This document shows, in pieces, positions 19,402-28,482 of a stretch of DNA of 54,962 nucleotides. A program made the translations under genes and the position numbers. Under the pieces are notes generated by a model. That model ran no database searches. It was not told the origin of the DNA and worked only from the letters and a program-made list of their open reading frames with translations. Source of the DNA: Massilia sp. ZL223 (GTDB taxonomy: Bacteria > Pseudomonadota > Gammaproteobacteria > Burkholderiales > Burkholderiaceae_D); assembly GCF_018119395.1 (NCBI RefSeq), contig NZ_JAGPWD010000039.1, positions 1 through 54,962 on the forward strand, given 5' to 3'. The stretch's first letter is position 1, and the number at the start of each line of letters is the position of its first letter.

Positions 19402-20541
19402 TTATTGGGCGCGCAGCACCTGCAGCTTGGTCTTCCTGCCCTGGCGGTAGGTGTACAGGGTAAGTGCCGCGTCGCGCAAATCGCCCCTGGCGTCGAAGGC
19501 GATGGGGCCGGTGATGCCCGCATGCTCGATCTTCGCCAGCGCCGGCAGGAAGCGGGCCGGCGCGCTGGACTGTGCCTGCTGCATGGCGGCGGCGAACACC
19601 ATGACCGCATCGTAGGCATAGGGCGCATAGGTCTGCAGCGGGTAGCCGTAGCGCTGCCGGTAGCGTTCGCCGAAGGCGGCGAAGGCGGCTTCGCCGGCCT
19701 GCTCGACGCCGCCGGCCACCGCGCACCACACCTTGTCCTCGCCCAGCGCGTCGCCGGCCAGCTGCGGCAGCTTCTCGGAACAGACGCCGTCGCCCGCCAC
19801 CAGCCTGGCCTGGATGCCGAGCGCCTTCATCTGCTTGAGCATGGGTCCCGCCACCGCATCCATGCCGCCGTAGAAGATCACGTCCGGCTGGCGCGCGCGG
19901 ATCTGGGTCAGGATGGCGCTGAAATCGCTTGCCTTGTCGTGGGTGAACTGGCGGCTGACGATGGCGGCGGCGCCGCCCGCCTTCACGGCCCGCACGAATT
20001 CGTCGGCCAGTCCCTGGCCGAAGGCGGTGCGGTCGTCGATGACGGCGATCTTCTTCGCCTTGAGCCTGTCGACCGCCTGGCGCGCCAGGGCGCGGCCGAT
20101 CAGCTTGTCGTTGGCGACCACGCGGAAGGCGGTTCGATATCCCTGCTGGGTGTAGAGCGGCGTGGTGGCGGCCGGCGAGATCTGGGGAATGCCGGCGCTC
20201 GCATACAGCTTCGAGGCGGGCACGGTGGTGCCGGAATTCAGGTGGCCCACCACGGCCACCACGCCCGCGTCGACCAGCTTCTGCGCCACCGCGGTGCCGG
20301 TCTTCGGGTCGCTGCCGTCGTCCTCGGCCTGCAGCACCCACTTGAGCTTCTTGCCGCCGATCGTGACGCCTTTCGCATTCAGGTCGTCGACCGCCATGCG
20401 GGCGCCGTTCTCGATGTCCTTGCCCAGGTGGGCGCCGGGTCCGGACAGGGGCGAGGCGCTGCCGATCCGGATCTCGGACTGGGCCTGTGCGAGGGGGACG
20501 GAAAGAAGAAACGACGACAGCAGCAAGGCAGTTGAACGCAT
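19402..20541 (-). CDS. ABC-transporter periplasmic binding protein, LivJ type
   Basis: 379-residue periplasmic ligand-binding protein of the branched-chain amino-acid (Leu/Ile/Val) type I fold. Signal peptide MRSTALLLSSFLL...AQA, then IRIGSASPLSGP, which is the family N-terminus, and GHLNSGTTVPAS and SPAATTP in the binding cleft. The start at 20541 has AGGAAG six bases upstream. No permease or ATPase genes flank it, so it would have to dock with a transporter encoded elsewhere; the ligand is unknown. Confidence 0.9.
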   Translation of the reverse strand: MRSTALLLSSFLLSVPLAQAQSEIRIGSASPLSGPGAHLGKDIENGARMAVDDLNAKGVTIGGKKLKWVLQAEDDGSDPKTGTAVAQKLVDAGVVAVVGHLNSGTTVPASKLYASAGIPQISPAATTPLYTQQGYRTAFRVVANDKLIGRALARQAVDRLKAKKIAVIDDRTAFGQGLADEFVRAVKAGGAAAIVSRQFTHDKASDFSAILTQIRARQPDVIFYGGMDAVAGPMLKQMKALGIQARLVAGDGVCSEKLPQLAGDALGEDKVWCAVAGGVEQAGEAAFAAFGERYRQRYGYPLQTYAPYAYDAVMVFAAAMQQAQSSAPARFLPALAKIEHAGITGPIAFDARGDLRDAALTLYTYRQGRKTKLQVLRAQ

Positions 20542-20591
20542 GGACATCTTCCTGGATGAGATGCCTGCGATTGTACTGCCGGGACAGACTA

Positions 20592-20801
20592 TCAGCGCTT
20601 TTTCAGGGCCTCGGCCTTGTGCGCCGCTTCGGCGCCGGTCTTGTCGCTGACGACCAGGTATTCCGGATGCTCGCTCGATGCGGCGACGTGGTGCCCCTTG
20701 ATGTCGGTGGGCGAGGTCAGCTTTTTCTTGACCGTGCCGCGCACCACGCCTTGCGCCGACTTCCACTCCACCTTGTCGCCGGCCTTGAATGTGTCCGTCA
20801 T
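20592..20801 (-). CDS. DUF2945 family small protein
   Basis: 69 residues beginning MTDTFKAGDKVEWKSAQG and including VRGTVKKKLTSPTDIKGHHVAAS and YLVVSDKTG. This matches the DUF2945 (hypervirulence-associated, Tudor-like) pattern of a small SH3-like barrel. AAGGAAG lies three bases before the ATG. Function in bacteria is unknown. It lies between the LivJ-type gene (50 bases downstream) and the methyltransferase (103 bases upstream). Confidence 0.8.
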   Translation of the reverse strand: MTDTFKAGDKVEWKSAQGVVRGTVKKKLTSPTDIKGHHVAASSEHPEYLVVSDKTGAEAAHKAEALKKR

Positions 20802-20904
20802 GATCTTCCTTCGCGTGTTCGGAAAACAGGATGTCCCGCCGTGCTCCCGGGGGACCACGGCGTATTGGACCACGGATCCGGCGGCGCTGTCGCCGCATCC
20901 GCCT

Positions 20905-21807
20905 TCAGTGCAGGGACGCAGCGCCCTTGTTGACCACGACTTCCAGGTACTCGGCCGGAATGACCAGCGCGCCCGGCCCGGCCGTGTTGGCGCCTTCAAA
21001 CAAGGCCAGGACATCCTGCTCCAGGGCGCGCTGCCCTTGCTGGTCCAGGTTGCGGAAGGCCATATGGGTGGGACCGTAGAAGTCGCGGAACACCTGCAGC
21101 ATGTGCGCCGGCGATTCGTAGCGGAAGTTGAAGATCCGGCGCTCGAATCGGGCGTCGCCGGCATGCACCCCGAACAAGCTCCGCACATGGTCTTCCTTGC
21201 CCCACAGCAGCGGCGACTGCAGGCCCGCCGGCGGCGGCACGTACTTGCCGATGGTCTTGAACAGCTGGCCGAGGAAGCCTTCCGGCGTCCAGTTGGCGAA
21301 GGCGATGCGGCCGCCCTCGCGCACCACGCGCAGCATCTCGCCGGCCGTGCGCGCATGGTTGGGGGCGAACATGACGCCGAAGGTGGACAGGGCCGCGTCG
21401 AAGCTGCCGTCGGCAAAGGGCAAGGCCTCGGCGTCGGCTTCGCGGAACTCGACCGCCAGGCCCTCTGCGGCGGCGCGCAGCCGTCCCTTCTCCAGGAGCG
21501 CCGGCACATAGTCGGTGGATACCACCTGGGCGAAGCGGCGGGCCGCGGCCAGGGTGGCGTTGCCGTTGCCGGCGGCGATGTCGATCACCCGCTCGCCGGC
21601 ACGGATGTCCGCGGACTCGGCCAGGTTCTCGCCGACGATCTGCAGGGTCACGCCGATCACGGCGAAATCGCCGCTGGCCCAGGTGGCCTGCTGGCGGCGC
21701 TTGATGGCGTCGAAATCGGGGGTGGCTGTCGCCGGCTGGGCGGCAGGCTGGGCGGTGGATGGGGCGGGCTGGCCTGCCGGCTGGGACGGCTGCGTGGGTT
21801 GACTCAT
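20905..21807 (-). CDS. Class I SAM-dependent methyltransferase
   Basis: 300-residue Rossmann methyltransferase. After a Pro/Gln/Ala-rich N-terminal tail (residues 1-30) the SAM motif I reads VIDIAAGNGNAT, followed by EADAEALPFADGSFD (motif II) and LRVVREGGRIAFANW (motif III), close to the UbiE/Methyltransf_11 group. The start at 21807 has AGGAGG five bases upstream. The substrate cannot be told from sequence. It is divergent from the chemoreceptor gene. Confidence 0.88.
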   Translation of the reverse strand: MSQPTQPSQPAGQPAPSTAQPAAQPATATPDFDAIKRRQQATWASGDFAVIGVTLQIVGENLAESADIRAGERVIDIAAGNGNATLAAARRFAQVVSTDYVPALLEKGRLRAAAEGLAVEFREADAEALPFADGSFDAALSTFGVMFAPNHARTAGEMLRVVREGGRIAFANWTPEGFLGQLFKTIGKYVPPPAGLQSPLLWGKEDHVRSLFGVHAGDARFERRIFNFRYESPAHMLQVFRDFYGPTHMAFRNLDQQGQRALEQDVLALFEGANTAGPGALVIPAEYLEVVVNKGAASLH

Positions 21808-21948
21808 GAAGACCTCCTCGATGTGGACCGGACGGGACGCCGGCCAAAGTGTGACCACCCGCGCCGGGTACAGTTCGCGGGTCCTTGCGCCAGCCGACAT
21901 CCTGTGCGGCCGCGCCATTGTCTAATGCCTGAAAGCTATTCCTTCTAT

Positions 21949-21969
21949 TAGTTTCCAATAGGAACTAAC
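21949..21969. promoter_or_regulatory. Inverted repeat in the methyltransferase/chemoreceptor intergenic region
   Basis: TTAGTT(T)CC and GGAACTAA flank AATA with one extra T on the left arm. It lies in a locally AT-rich patch 61-81 bases before the chemoreceptor start and could be an operator. No protein is assigned. Confidence 0.35.
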
Positions 21970-22029
21970 TCATGGTAGTCTGCCCGCCGCAAAAAGCGCC
22001 TTGAACCAGCTTCGACCACAAAGAGAAAA

Positions 22030-23769
22030 ATGACAACCTGGACAATGAAAAAAACCTTCACCCTCGCCCTGCTGGGCTGGGTCGTTCTCGCACTCCTGTT
22101 CGGCGGCGCCCTCTACCGCGTCCGCCAGACCCAGGCGCAGGTGTCGCTCGCCAACGAGGCGCGCTACCAGTCCACTATCCTGGCCGACGAGCTGCGCCAG
22201 AGCTCGGACGACCTCACCCGCCTGGCGCGCACCTACGTGGTCACGGGCGACGCCAAGTACGAGCAGCAATACCTCGAGATCCTGGACATTCGCAGCGGCA
22301 AGAAGCCGCGCCCGCAGAACTACGAGCGCATCTACTGGGACTTCGTGGCGGCCGGCGAAAGCATGCCGCGCCCGGGCGGCGAGACCATCGCCCTGTCCGA
22401 GCTGATGAAACGGGCCGGTTTCTCGGAGCAGGAGTTCGCCAAGCTCAAGGAAGCCGAGAACAACTCCAACGCCCTGGTCAAGACCGAAGTGGTGGCCATG
22501 AACGCGGTCAAGGGCCTGTTCGACGACGGCAGCGGCCGCTTCGTGGAAAAAGACGGCCCGGACATGGAAATGGCGCGCAAGCTGCTGCACAGCGACGACT
22601 ACCACCGCTTCAAGGCCCAGATCATGAAGCCGGTCGACGCCTTCCTCGGCCTGCTGGACGAGCGCACCGGGCAAGCCGTGGCCAAGGCCGAGGAAGCGAG
22701 CCGCCAGGCCTTCCTGGTCGCCGTCCTGCTGCTGCTGGCCTCGGTGCTGCTGGTGGCGGGCGGGCTGTTCGCGGTCTACCGCCGCCTGAGCCTCCAGCTG
22801 GGCGCGGAACCGGCCGAGACCCAGCACCTGGCCTCCGAGATCGCCGCCGGCAACCTGGCGGTGGCGATCGACCTGCGCGCGGGCGACGACAGCAGCCTGC
22901 TGCACGCGATGCGCACCATGCGCGACAACCTGGCGCGCGTGATCGGCGAGCTGCGCCACGGCACCCAGACCATCGCCAGCGTCTCGGGCCAGATCGCGGC
23001 CGGCAACCAGGACCTGTCGGAACGCACCGAGCAGCAGGCCGGCTCGCTGGAAGAAACCGCCTCCTCGATGGAAGAGCTGACCGCCACGGTGCGCCAGAAC
23101 GCCGACAACGCACGCGAAGCCAACGAGCTCGCCCTCAACGCCTCGAACATCGCGGCCAAGGGCGGTGCGGTGGTGGCGCGGGTGGTCGACACCATGGGCG
23201 CGATCGACGCCTCCTCGCGCAAGATCGTCGACATCATCGGCGTGATCGACAGCATCGCCTTCCAGACCAATATCCTGGCGCTGAATGCGGCGGTGGAAGC
23301 GGCGCGCGCCGGCGAACAAGGGCGCGGCTTTGCCGTGGTGGCCTCGGAAGTGCGCAACCTGGCGCAGCGCTCGGCCGCCGCCGCCAAGGAAATCAAGGAA
23401 CTGATCGGCGACTCGGTCGGACAGGTCGACGTCGGCAGCAAGCTGGTGAGCGAAGCGGGGATGACCATGACCGAGGTGGTCGACAGCGTCAAGCGCGTCA
23501 CCGCCATCATGAGCGAGATCCTGGCCGCCAGCCGCGAGCAGAGCGCCGGCATCGACCAGATCAACCTCGCCATCACCGGCATGGACCAGGGCACCCAGCA
23601 GAACGCGGCCCTGGTGGAAGAAGCGGCCGCCGCCTCGCAGGCGATGTCGGAACAGGCGCGCCACCTGGCCGAGGTGGCCAGCGTGTTCCAGCTGGAACAT
23701 GGGCACGCGGCGGCGCCGGTCGCGCCACGCCAGCTTCCTGTTCGGGCGCTGACGGCACGGGCGGCTTGA
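22030..23769 (+). CDS. Methyl-accepting chemotaxis protein
   Basis: 579-residue chemoreceptor. Transmembrane segments near 10-28 and 235-258 enclose a helical periplasmic sensor of about 200 residues. A HAMP segment (about 260-310) leads to the cytoplasmic signalling domain with the conserved hairpin tip around residues 405-445 (IDSIAFQTNILALNAAVEAA, GRGFAVVASEVRNLAQRSA), where CheA and CheW bind. Glutamine/glutamate pairs suitable for methylation flank it. An internal Met at 22045 is a possible start. No other chemotaxis genes are nearby. Confidence 0.93.
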   Translation: MTTWTMKKTFTLALLGWVVLALLFGGALYRVRQTQAQVSLANEARYQSTILADELRQSSDDLTRLARTYVVTGDAKYEQQYLEILDIRSGKKPRPQNYERIYWDFVAAGESMPRPGGETIALSELMKRAGFSEQEFAKLKEAENNSNALVKTEVVAMNAVKGLFDDGSGRFVEKDGPDMEMARKLLHSDDYHRFKAQIMKPVDAFLGLLDERTGQAVAKAEEASRQAFLVAVLLLLASVLLVAGGLFAVYRRLSLQLGAEPAETQHLASEIAAGNLAVAIDLRAGDDSSLLHAMRTMRDNLARVIGELRHGTQTIASVSGQIAAGNQDLSERTEQQAGSLEETASSMEELTATVRQNADNAREANELALNASNIAAKGGAVVARVVDTMGAIDASSRKIVDIIGVIDSIAFQTNILALNAAVEAARAGEQGRGFAVVASEVRNLAQRSAAAAKEIKELIGDSVGQVDVGSKLVSEAGMTMTEVVDSVKRVTAIMSEILAASREQSAGIDQINLAITGMDQGTQQNAALVEEAAAASQAMSEQARHLAEVASVFQLEHGHAAAPVAPRQLPVRALTARAA

Positions 23770-23787
23770 CGAACCAGGTCCTGGCTC

Positions 23788-24867
23788 TCAGTCCGGATCG
23801 TCGCCGAAGTCGTCGAGCGCCCGGATCCAGGCTTTCAGTTTCGCCGGATTGTGCAGCGTGGCCAGGTCGCGCTGCAGTTGGGCGTCCTGTTCCTTCAGCT
23901 CCTCGATATCGGCCCCCAGCTCGATCAGCAGCATGCCGGGAAGCAGGCGCTGGGCGGGGTCCCCGCCCGGGCCAAGAATGCGCGCCGCCTCGCTTTCCAT
24001 GGCGGCGGTCTCGCGCTCCAGGAACTTGAGTTCTTCTTTCAGCAACTTGACGCACTCGGCCAGCTGCTTTTCGCTCAGGCGCTCCGCCAGGCCCAGCTGC
24101 TCGGCCTCGAACTGCACCTCCAGCAGGCCGGCCAGGTCGCCAGCCTCCTGGGCGCTACGGGCGCGCTGCAGCAGGTCCTGCGCCGGGGCTGCCTCCAGCG
24201 CCACGCCGAGGCGAGCGGAGAGCGCCTGCACGATTTCCTCAATTCGCTTGCTGTCCGAGGCCCAGACATCGTTTGCCTGTTCGATGGCAGCCAGGCGCCG
24301 CTCTGCGCGCGCACGTTCCATTTGCTCGTCCTCTTCCAGCAGCTCCAGGATCGTGCTCCGTCCTTCCGGGGTAGCCAGGTCGATGTTTTCGTCAATCTCC
24401 TCGCCCAGCGCCTCGCTCAGCATCGCCCGCAATTCCCGGCCGGCGCGGTCGTCCTCGTCCTCGTCCTCATCCTCGTCGTCCTCGTCGTCGTACGGCGGTT
24501 CGCCGGCGTGGCGGTCGCACAATGCTTCCAGCTCGGGATCGTCCCCTTCGTCCAGCAGCTCGATCGCCCCGTCGAAGATGAAACCGGACAGCGTGACGCG
24601 TTCCTCTTCGTCGAGCGCCTCCGATCCATGTTCGCGGTCCAGCAACAGCAGCAGTTCTTTCAGGCGCCGGTCGACGCTTGCACTCAGGGGAGCGAGCTCG
24701 GCCCTGGCGAGGCGCTCGGCTTCATCGTGTGCGTTTTCCCAGGCCGCCGCCACGCTGCGCGCCGCCTGTAGTTTCTCGGCGAGCGGGGCGAACTGCCTGC
24801 GCGCCTGGGATGCGGACTTGCCGCCTGGCAGGGCGGGACGGCGAGAGGAATGCCTGGATGACGACAT
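23788..24867 (-). CDS. Acidic coiled-coil-rich hypothetical protein
   Basis: 359-residue soluble protein with no recognised domain. Residues about 140-155 are a run of Asp/Glu encoded by a GTC/CTC-type simple repeat at 24450-24490. Long Ala/Glu/Leu-rich helices, probably coiled coil, occupy about 30-75 and 195-340. The start at 24867 has GGAG six bases upstream. It is 18 bases from the chemoreceptor stop (convergent) and downstream of the GGDEF gene on the same strand (32-base gap), so it may be co-transcribed with that gene. Confidence 0.7.
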   Translation of the reverse strand: MSSSRHSSRRPALPGGKSASQARRQFAPLAEKLQAARSVAAAWENAHDEAERLARAELAPLSASVDRRLKELLLLLDREHGSEALDEEERVTLSGFIFDGAIELLDEGDDPELEALCDRHAGEPPYDDEDDEDEDEDEDDRAGRELRAMLSEALGEEIDENIDLATPEGRSTILELLEEDEQMERARAERRLAAIEQANDVWASDSKRIEEIVQALSARLGVALEAAPAQDLLQRARSAQEAGDLAGLLEVQFEAEQLGLAERLSEKQLAECVKLLKEELKFLERETAAMESEAARILGPGGDPAQRLLPGMLLIELGADIEELKEQDAQLQRDLATLHNPAKLKAWIRALDDFGDDPD

Positions 24868-24899
24868 GCTTGGCTCCGAAAGAAAAAGATGATGCCGGC

Positions 24900-26210
24900 T
24901 TAGACCGGACGGATGCACACCTGGTTGCGCCCGTTCTCCTTGGCTTCATAGAGCATCGCATCGGCGCGCAGGAACAGCTCGTTTTCGCTCTTGTACTCGG
25001 GGAAGGCGGCCATGCCGCCGCTGAACGAGAAATGGCGCACGTCGCCGGGCGCGACCTCGAAAGCGGTGGCGCAGAAGGAGCTCCGCATCGCGTCCAGGCG
25101 GCGCTGCCCTTCCTCCAGGGTGGTGTTCCAGAACACCACCACGAATTCCTCGCCGCCGAAGCGGCTCAGCAGGTCGCCCTCTTCCACGTGCTGGGCCAGC
25201 GCCAGCGACAGGCGCTTGATCACGATGTCGCCGAAATGGTGGCCCCAGGTGTCGTTGATGGTCTTGAACTTGTCGATGTCGACCACGCCCAGGCTCAAGG
25301 GCACTTCCTCGCGCGCCGCCTGGCGCACCAGTTCCTGGGCCTTCTTCTGCAGGCCGACCTTGTTCAGCAGCCCGGTGGCGCGGTCCTTGCCGATCAGGTC
25401 CTTGTTGACGCGGATCTTGTCGGCGCGGTTGATCAGCTGCCCGGCCAGCAGCACCGGTTCGGTCGCCTGCATGATGGCGTCGAAGCCGCCGGCCAGCGCG
25501 CGCCTGGTCAGGTTGGCGTCGAGGCGCTGCTGCAGCAGCATGATCTCGCGCACCGGATCGGCTTCGACGTTCTTCTTGAGGATGCGGACGATGGCTTCGT
25601 TGCGCTCGAACTCCGCTTCGGTGATCAGGACCATCTCGGGCTGGACGTCCTTCACCCGCAGGTGCAGGGTCTGGGCGTCCGTATGGCGCAGCAGTTCCAG
25701 GCGGCGGCGCAGCAGCGCGTCCTCGTCCAGGCCCGGGACCTCGCCGAGCACCATCAGGCGAATCAGGTCGCCCCGCTTTTTCTGGATGAAGAGGTTGAAC
25801 AGCTTGTCGACCAGCACGTCGTTCGGGATCGGCTTCTCGGCATAGGCCAGGCAGTTGCTGTCGACCAGGCGCTGCTGCAGCAGGAAGCGGCTGCCCTGGC
25901 GCGCGCTTTGCAGGTAGACGTAGGAGTGATTGGCGGGCAAGCGCTGCAGCAGTTCGCCCAGCATCAGGGTCTTGCGCTTGTCCTCCATGTCGGACTGCAT
26001 GTTGTGCAGCGCATCGAGGTCGATCACGAACAGGCTGTTGCCGGTGTCGGCCTCCACGGCCTTGACGAAATCTTTGACTTCGCAGAAAAACCGGAAGTCG
26101 AAATCGTATTTGTGGGCGTGCAGCTGCAGCTCGTCCTGGTTATCCTTGATCGTGAAGTTCTGCGACAACAGCAGTACGTGATTCCGGTAAAGCGGCGCCT
26201 CGCTCGTCAT
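24900..26210 (-). CDS. Diguanylate cyclase with degenerate receiver-like N-terminus
   Basis: 436 residues. The first ~260 contain receiver-like segments (VLLLSQN, SLFVIDLDAL, YAEKPIPNDVLVDKLF near 125-140) without a full acidic phosphorylation pocket. The C-terminal GGDEF domain has DIDKFKTINDTWGH and an intact SRFGGEEF, so cyclase activity is expected. The position of the inhibitory site reads EEGD rather than RxxD, so product feedback through that site is probably missing. Cytoplasmic, no membrane segments. Confidence 0.88.
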   Translation of the reverse strand: MTSEAPLYRNHVLLLSQNFTIKDNQDELQLHAHKYDFDFRFFCEVKDFVKAVEADTGNSLFVIDLDALHNMQSDMEDKRKTLMLGELLQRLPANHSYVYLQSARQGSRFLLQQRLVDSNCLAYAEKPIPNDVLVDKLFNLFIQKKRGDLIRLMVLGEVPGLDEDALLRRRLELLRHTDAQTLHLRVKDVQPEMVLITEAEFERNEAIVRILKKNVEADPVREIMLLQQRLDANLTRRALAGGFDAIMQATEPVLLAGQLINRADKIRVNKDLIGKDRATGLLNKVGLQKKAQELVRQAAREEVPLSLGVVDIDKFKTINDTWGHHFGDIVIKRLSLALAQHVEEGDLLSRFGGEEFVVVFWNTTLEEGQRRLDAMRSSFCATAFEVAPGDVRHFSFSGGMAAFPEYKSENELFLRADAMLYEAKENGRNQVCIRPV

Positions 26211-26303
26211 GTCTCATCAGCTTTCATCGTCGTGCCGGCGGCCTTCGCTGCCGCGCGCTCAGACACAAGGATGCCGATCAAACCAGCTGATGGCAAGCAA
26301 AAC

Positions 26304-26345
26304 CCATGCGGCATGGCGGCAAGCCGGTGCGATATTGCCGCATGG
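26304..26345 (-). terminator. Terminator at the end of the left lipid-pathway operon
   Basis: Perfect ten-base arms CCATGCGGCA (26304-26313) and TGCCGCATGG (26336-26345). On the minus strand the hairpin is followed by GTTTTGC. It lies 17 bases past the stop of the gene at 26362 and would end the operon that starts at 33923. Confidence 0.55.
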
Positions 26346-26361
26346 AATTACTCAGCAGGAT

Positions 26362-27231
26362 TCAGGCGGCGACCTTGAACGCGGTATAGATGTCGCGGCT
26401 CCAGGAGACATTGCGCTGGCCGCTGACCAGGCGCGCGAAGTCCTTCAGCATCAGCCAGCGCGCATTGCCGCTCGGGTAGCAGTTCAGGTAGCGGCGGTTG
26501 TCCTTCTCGCCCGAGCGCCAGGGCGTCGAGATCAGGGTGTGGCGCCCGGTGGCGGTGATGCGCTTGAGGGTCGGCACGTAGTGGCTGGTGTAGACCGGGT
26601 CGAAGTAAGGCGTGCCGGCGCGGCTGCCGCCGTAGACGATGGGCACGTTGGCCGCCATCGCGATGATCTGCTTGACCGGCAGCGCGCGCAGGGCTTCCAG
26701 CTCGGGCGAGCAGCGCTCGTTATTCGACAGCACCAGCAGCGGCGCGTTCTTGGATGCGGCCAGGTAGACGTGGATATTGCTGCCGAAGCTGGAGAAAGGC
26801 TGGTCGACGAAGTCGCCGAACATGTATTCCAGCGAAGCGATCAGCGGATCGACCGTACCGAAGGCCGGCCGCCCGGTCATCAGCTTGCCGATCGAGCGCA
26901 GGCCGGAGAAGCGGCCCACGTGGTGCTGGTTGCGGAACACCGTCTCGGCTTCCTCGTGGCACAGCGATTCGATGCTCACCTTGTTGCGGCCGGTGGCGAA
27001 GGCCAGGAAACCGAACAGCGCATACACCGAGCCCGAGAAGGCATGGATCTCGCCGAAGCGCGCCAGGCGCTCCATGCCGATGGCGTTGAGCACGATGTAC
27101 TGGCGGGTGAAGCTCGGCCCGGTGCTGTCCAGCAGCAGGCAGGAGTCTTCCGGGGCGTGGCGGGCCAGATCGTCGCCGATCTCGGCCACGACACGCTTCT
27201 TGAGCGACAGGATATTGGCTGGAACTTGCAT
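26362..27231 (-). CDS. Unrecognised 289-aa protein in the lipid-pathway operon (patatin-like?)
   Basis: No confident family assignment. The N-terminal third (LLLDSTGPSFTRQ, then FGEIHAFSGSVYALFGFLAF) is reminiscent of the patatin serine-hydrolase elbow, and YGGSRAGTPYFDPVY could carry the partner Asp, but the exact GxSxG motif is absent. It could be a lipid acyl-hydrolase or acyltransferase relative, or unrelated. AAGGA overlaps the stop of the upstream DUF1302-like gene nine bases away, so it is the last gene of a five-gene operon and probably acts in the same process. No signal peptide. Confidence 0.65.
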   Translation of the reverse strand: MQVPANILSLKKRVVAEIGDDLARHAPEDSCLLLDSTGPSFTRQYIVLNAIGMERLARFGEIHAFSGSVYALFGFLAFATGRNKVSIESLCHEEAETVFRNQHHVGRFSGLRSIGKLMTGRPAFGTVDPLIASLEYMFGDFVDQPFSSFGSNIHVYLAASKNAPLLVLSNNERCSPELEALRALPVKQIIAMAANVPIVYGGSRAGTPYFDPVYTSHYVPTLKRITATGRHTLISTPWRSGEKDNRRYLNCYPSGNARWLMLKDFARLVSGQRNVSWSRDIYTAFKVAA

Positions 27232-27240
27232 GGAATGTCC

Positions 27241-28482
27241 TTAGTAGATGAAAACGACTTCCGCGAACGCCACGGTGTTTTTCTTGATGCTGCCGAAGAA
27301 ACTCTCTTCCTTCCCTTTGAACACGTCCGCTCCAGCCAAGAACTTGATGTGGTCGGAATAGCGCAGGCTCACCCGTGGACGGATGGCGTAGTCGTGCTCG
27401 CGCAGGTTCACCATGCCGACCAGCTCGTAGTCGACGCGGTCGTTCCACAGGCGCTGCCCATAGCGCACCGTGAAACCGTCCTGGTATGTGTGAAACTGGT
27501 TGTTGGCGATGCGCAGGCGGCGCCGCAGCGCTTCTTCCGCCGGCGTGATATTGCCGATCACGGGCGCCTCGCCGAAATGGCGGAAGAAATACTGGACGCT
27601 GGCCGTGGCGGCGCCGGGCAGGTTGGTCTCGGCGCCGACGATGCCGTACCAGTGCGACAGGCGGCCGTCCGTGGCGCCGTAGCGGGTGTCGCGGTAGCGC
27701 AGGCGCGCCAGCTCGCCGCGCAGGCCCCAGGCGCCCACCGTGGCGGCGCCGTCGATGCCGAAGGCGCGCAGCGGGGCGTAGCCGCGGCTTGCGCCCAGGA
27801 TGCGGTTGGCCGGCCCGCGAATCAGCTGCAAGGAACGCAGTTTTTCCAGGCCGTCGAAGTAAGACACCGACCAGTCGAGCGACTCGCCCGTGTGGTCGAA
27901 CTTGAGCGCGTATTCGGTTTCGTCATCGTGCGGACGCGCCGGCAGGGCCAGTTCATTGTTGTCGCTCGGTCCCTTGCTGGGCCGGAAGCGCTTGGCCAGC
28001 ACGCTCAGGCGCCCTGCCTCGCCCAGCTCGCGGGTCACGCTCAGCGCGGGCGCGCCGATGCGCTGGGTTTCGTCGACCGTGAACGGCGAGGTGTAGTCGC
28101 GCGCCGTCAGGTTGTCGGTCGGGTTGACGCGGTCGGCCCTGCCCCAGGCCACGATCTGCGGTCCCAGGCGCACCGTGGTAGCTTCCCCGTCCCACTGCAG
28201 GTAGGCCTCGCGCAGGGCGGTGCGGGTGTCATCGCCACGCTGCTGGGGGAACTGGTAGATGGTGGCGTCGACCTTCAGGCGGATGCTGTCGGCCAGGTCG
28301 GCGCCGGCGCTGGCCGCGACGGCGCGCGCCAGCACGCCGCTGCGCTCGTCCAGCACGCGGTTGCCGCTCCAGGCGCCCACGGTCAGGGAGGCATTGAATT
28401 GCACGTCTTGCGCGGCAGCCAGCGCAGGAATGCTGAAAAGGGCCGCGAGGGCGGCCCGAAGCTGATTACAGTTCTTTTTCAA
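27241..28482 (-). CDS. DUF1302-like outer-membrane beta-barrel protein
   Basis: About 413 residues. A signal peptide ends ALAAAQ, and the remainder alternates as beta strands. The segment LREAYLQWDG...LRLGPQIVAWGRADRVNPTD is the diagnostic DUF1302 block, though the protein is shorter than most members. The start TTG at 28482 is proposed because it gives a normal Lys-Lys signal peptide and overlaps the transporter stop by 17 bases; GTG at 28515 is the alternative. DUF1302 proteins often sit with RND transporters and LolA-like carriers, consistent with a role in receiving or passing lipid at the outer membrane. Confidence 0.8.
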   Translation of the reverse strand: MKKNCNQLRAALAALFSIPALAAAQDVQFNASLTVGAWSGNRVLDERSGVLARAVAASAGADLADSIRLKVDATIYQFPQQRGDDTRTALREAYLQWDGEATTVRLGPQIVAWGRADRVNPTDNLTARDYTSPFTVDETQRIGAPALSVTRELGEAGRLSVLAKRFRPSKGPSDNNELALPARPHDDETEYALKFDHTGESLDWSVSYFDGLEKLRSLQLIRGPANRILGASRGYAPLRAFGIDGAATVGAWGLRGELARLRYRDTRYGATDGRLSHWYGIVGAETNLPGAATASVQYFFRHFGEAPVIGNITPAEEALRRRLRIANNQFHTYQDGFTVRYGQRLWNDRVDYELVGMVNLREHDYAIRPRVSLRYSDHIKFLAGADVFKGKEESFFGSIKKNTVAFAEVVFIY

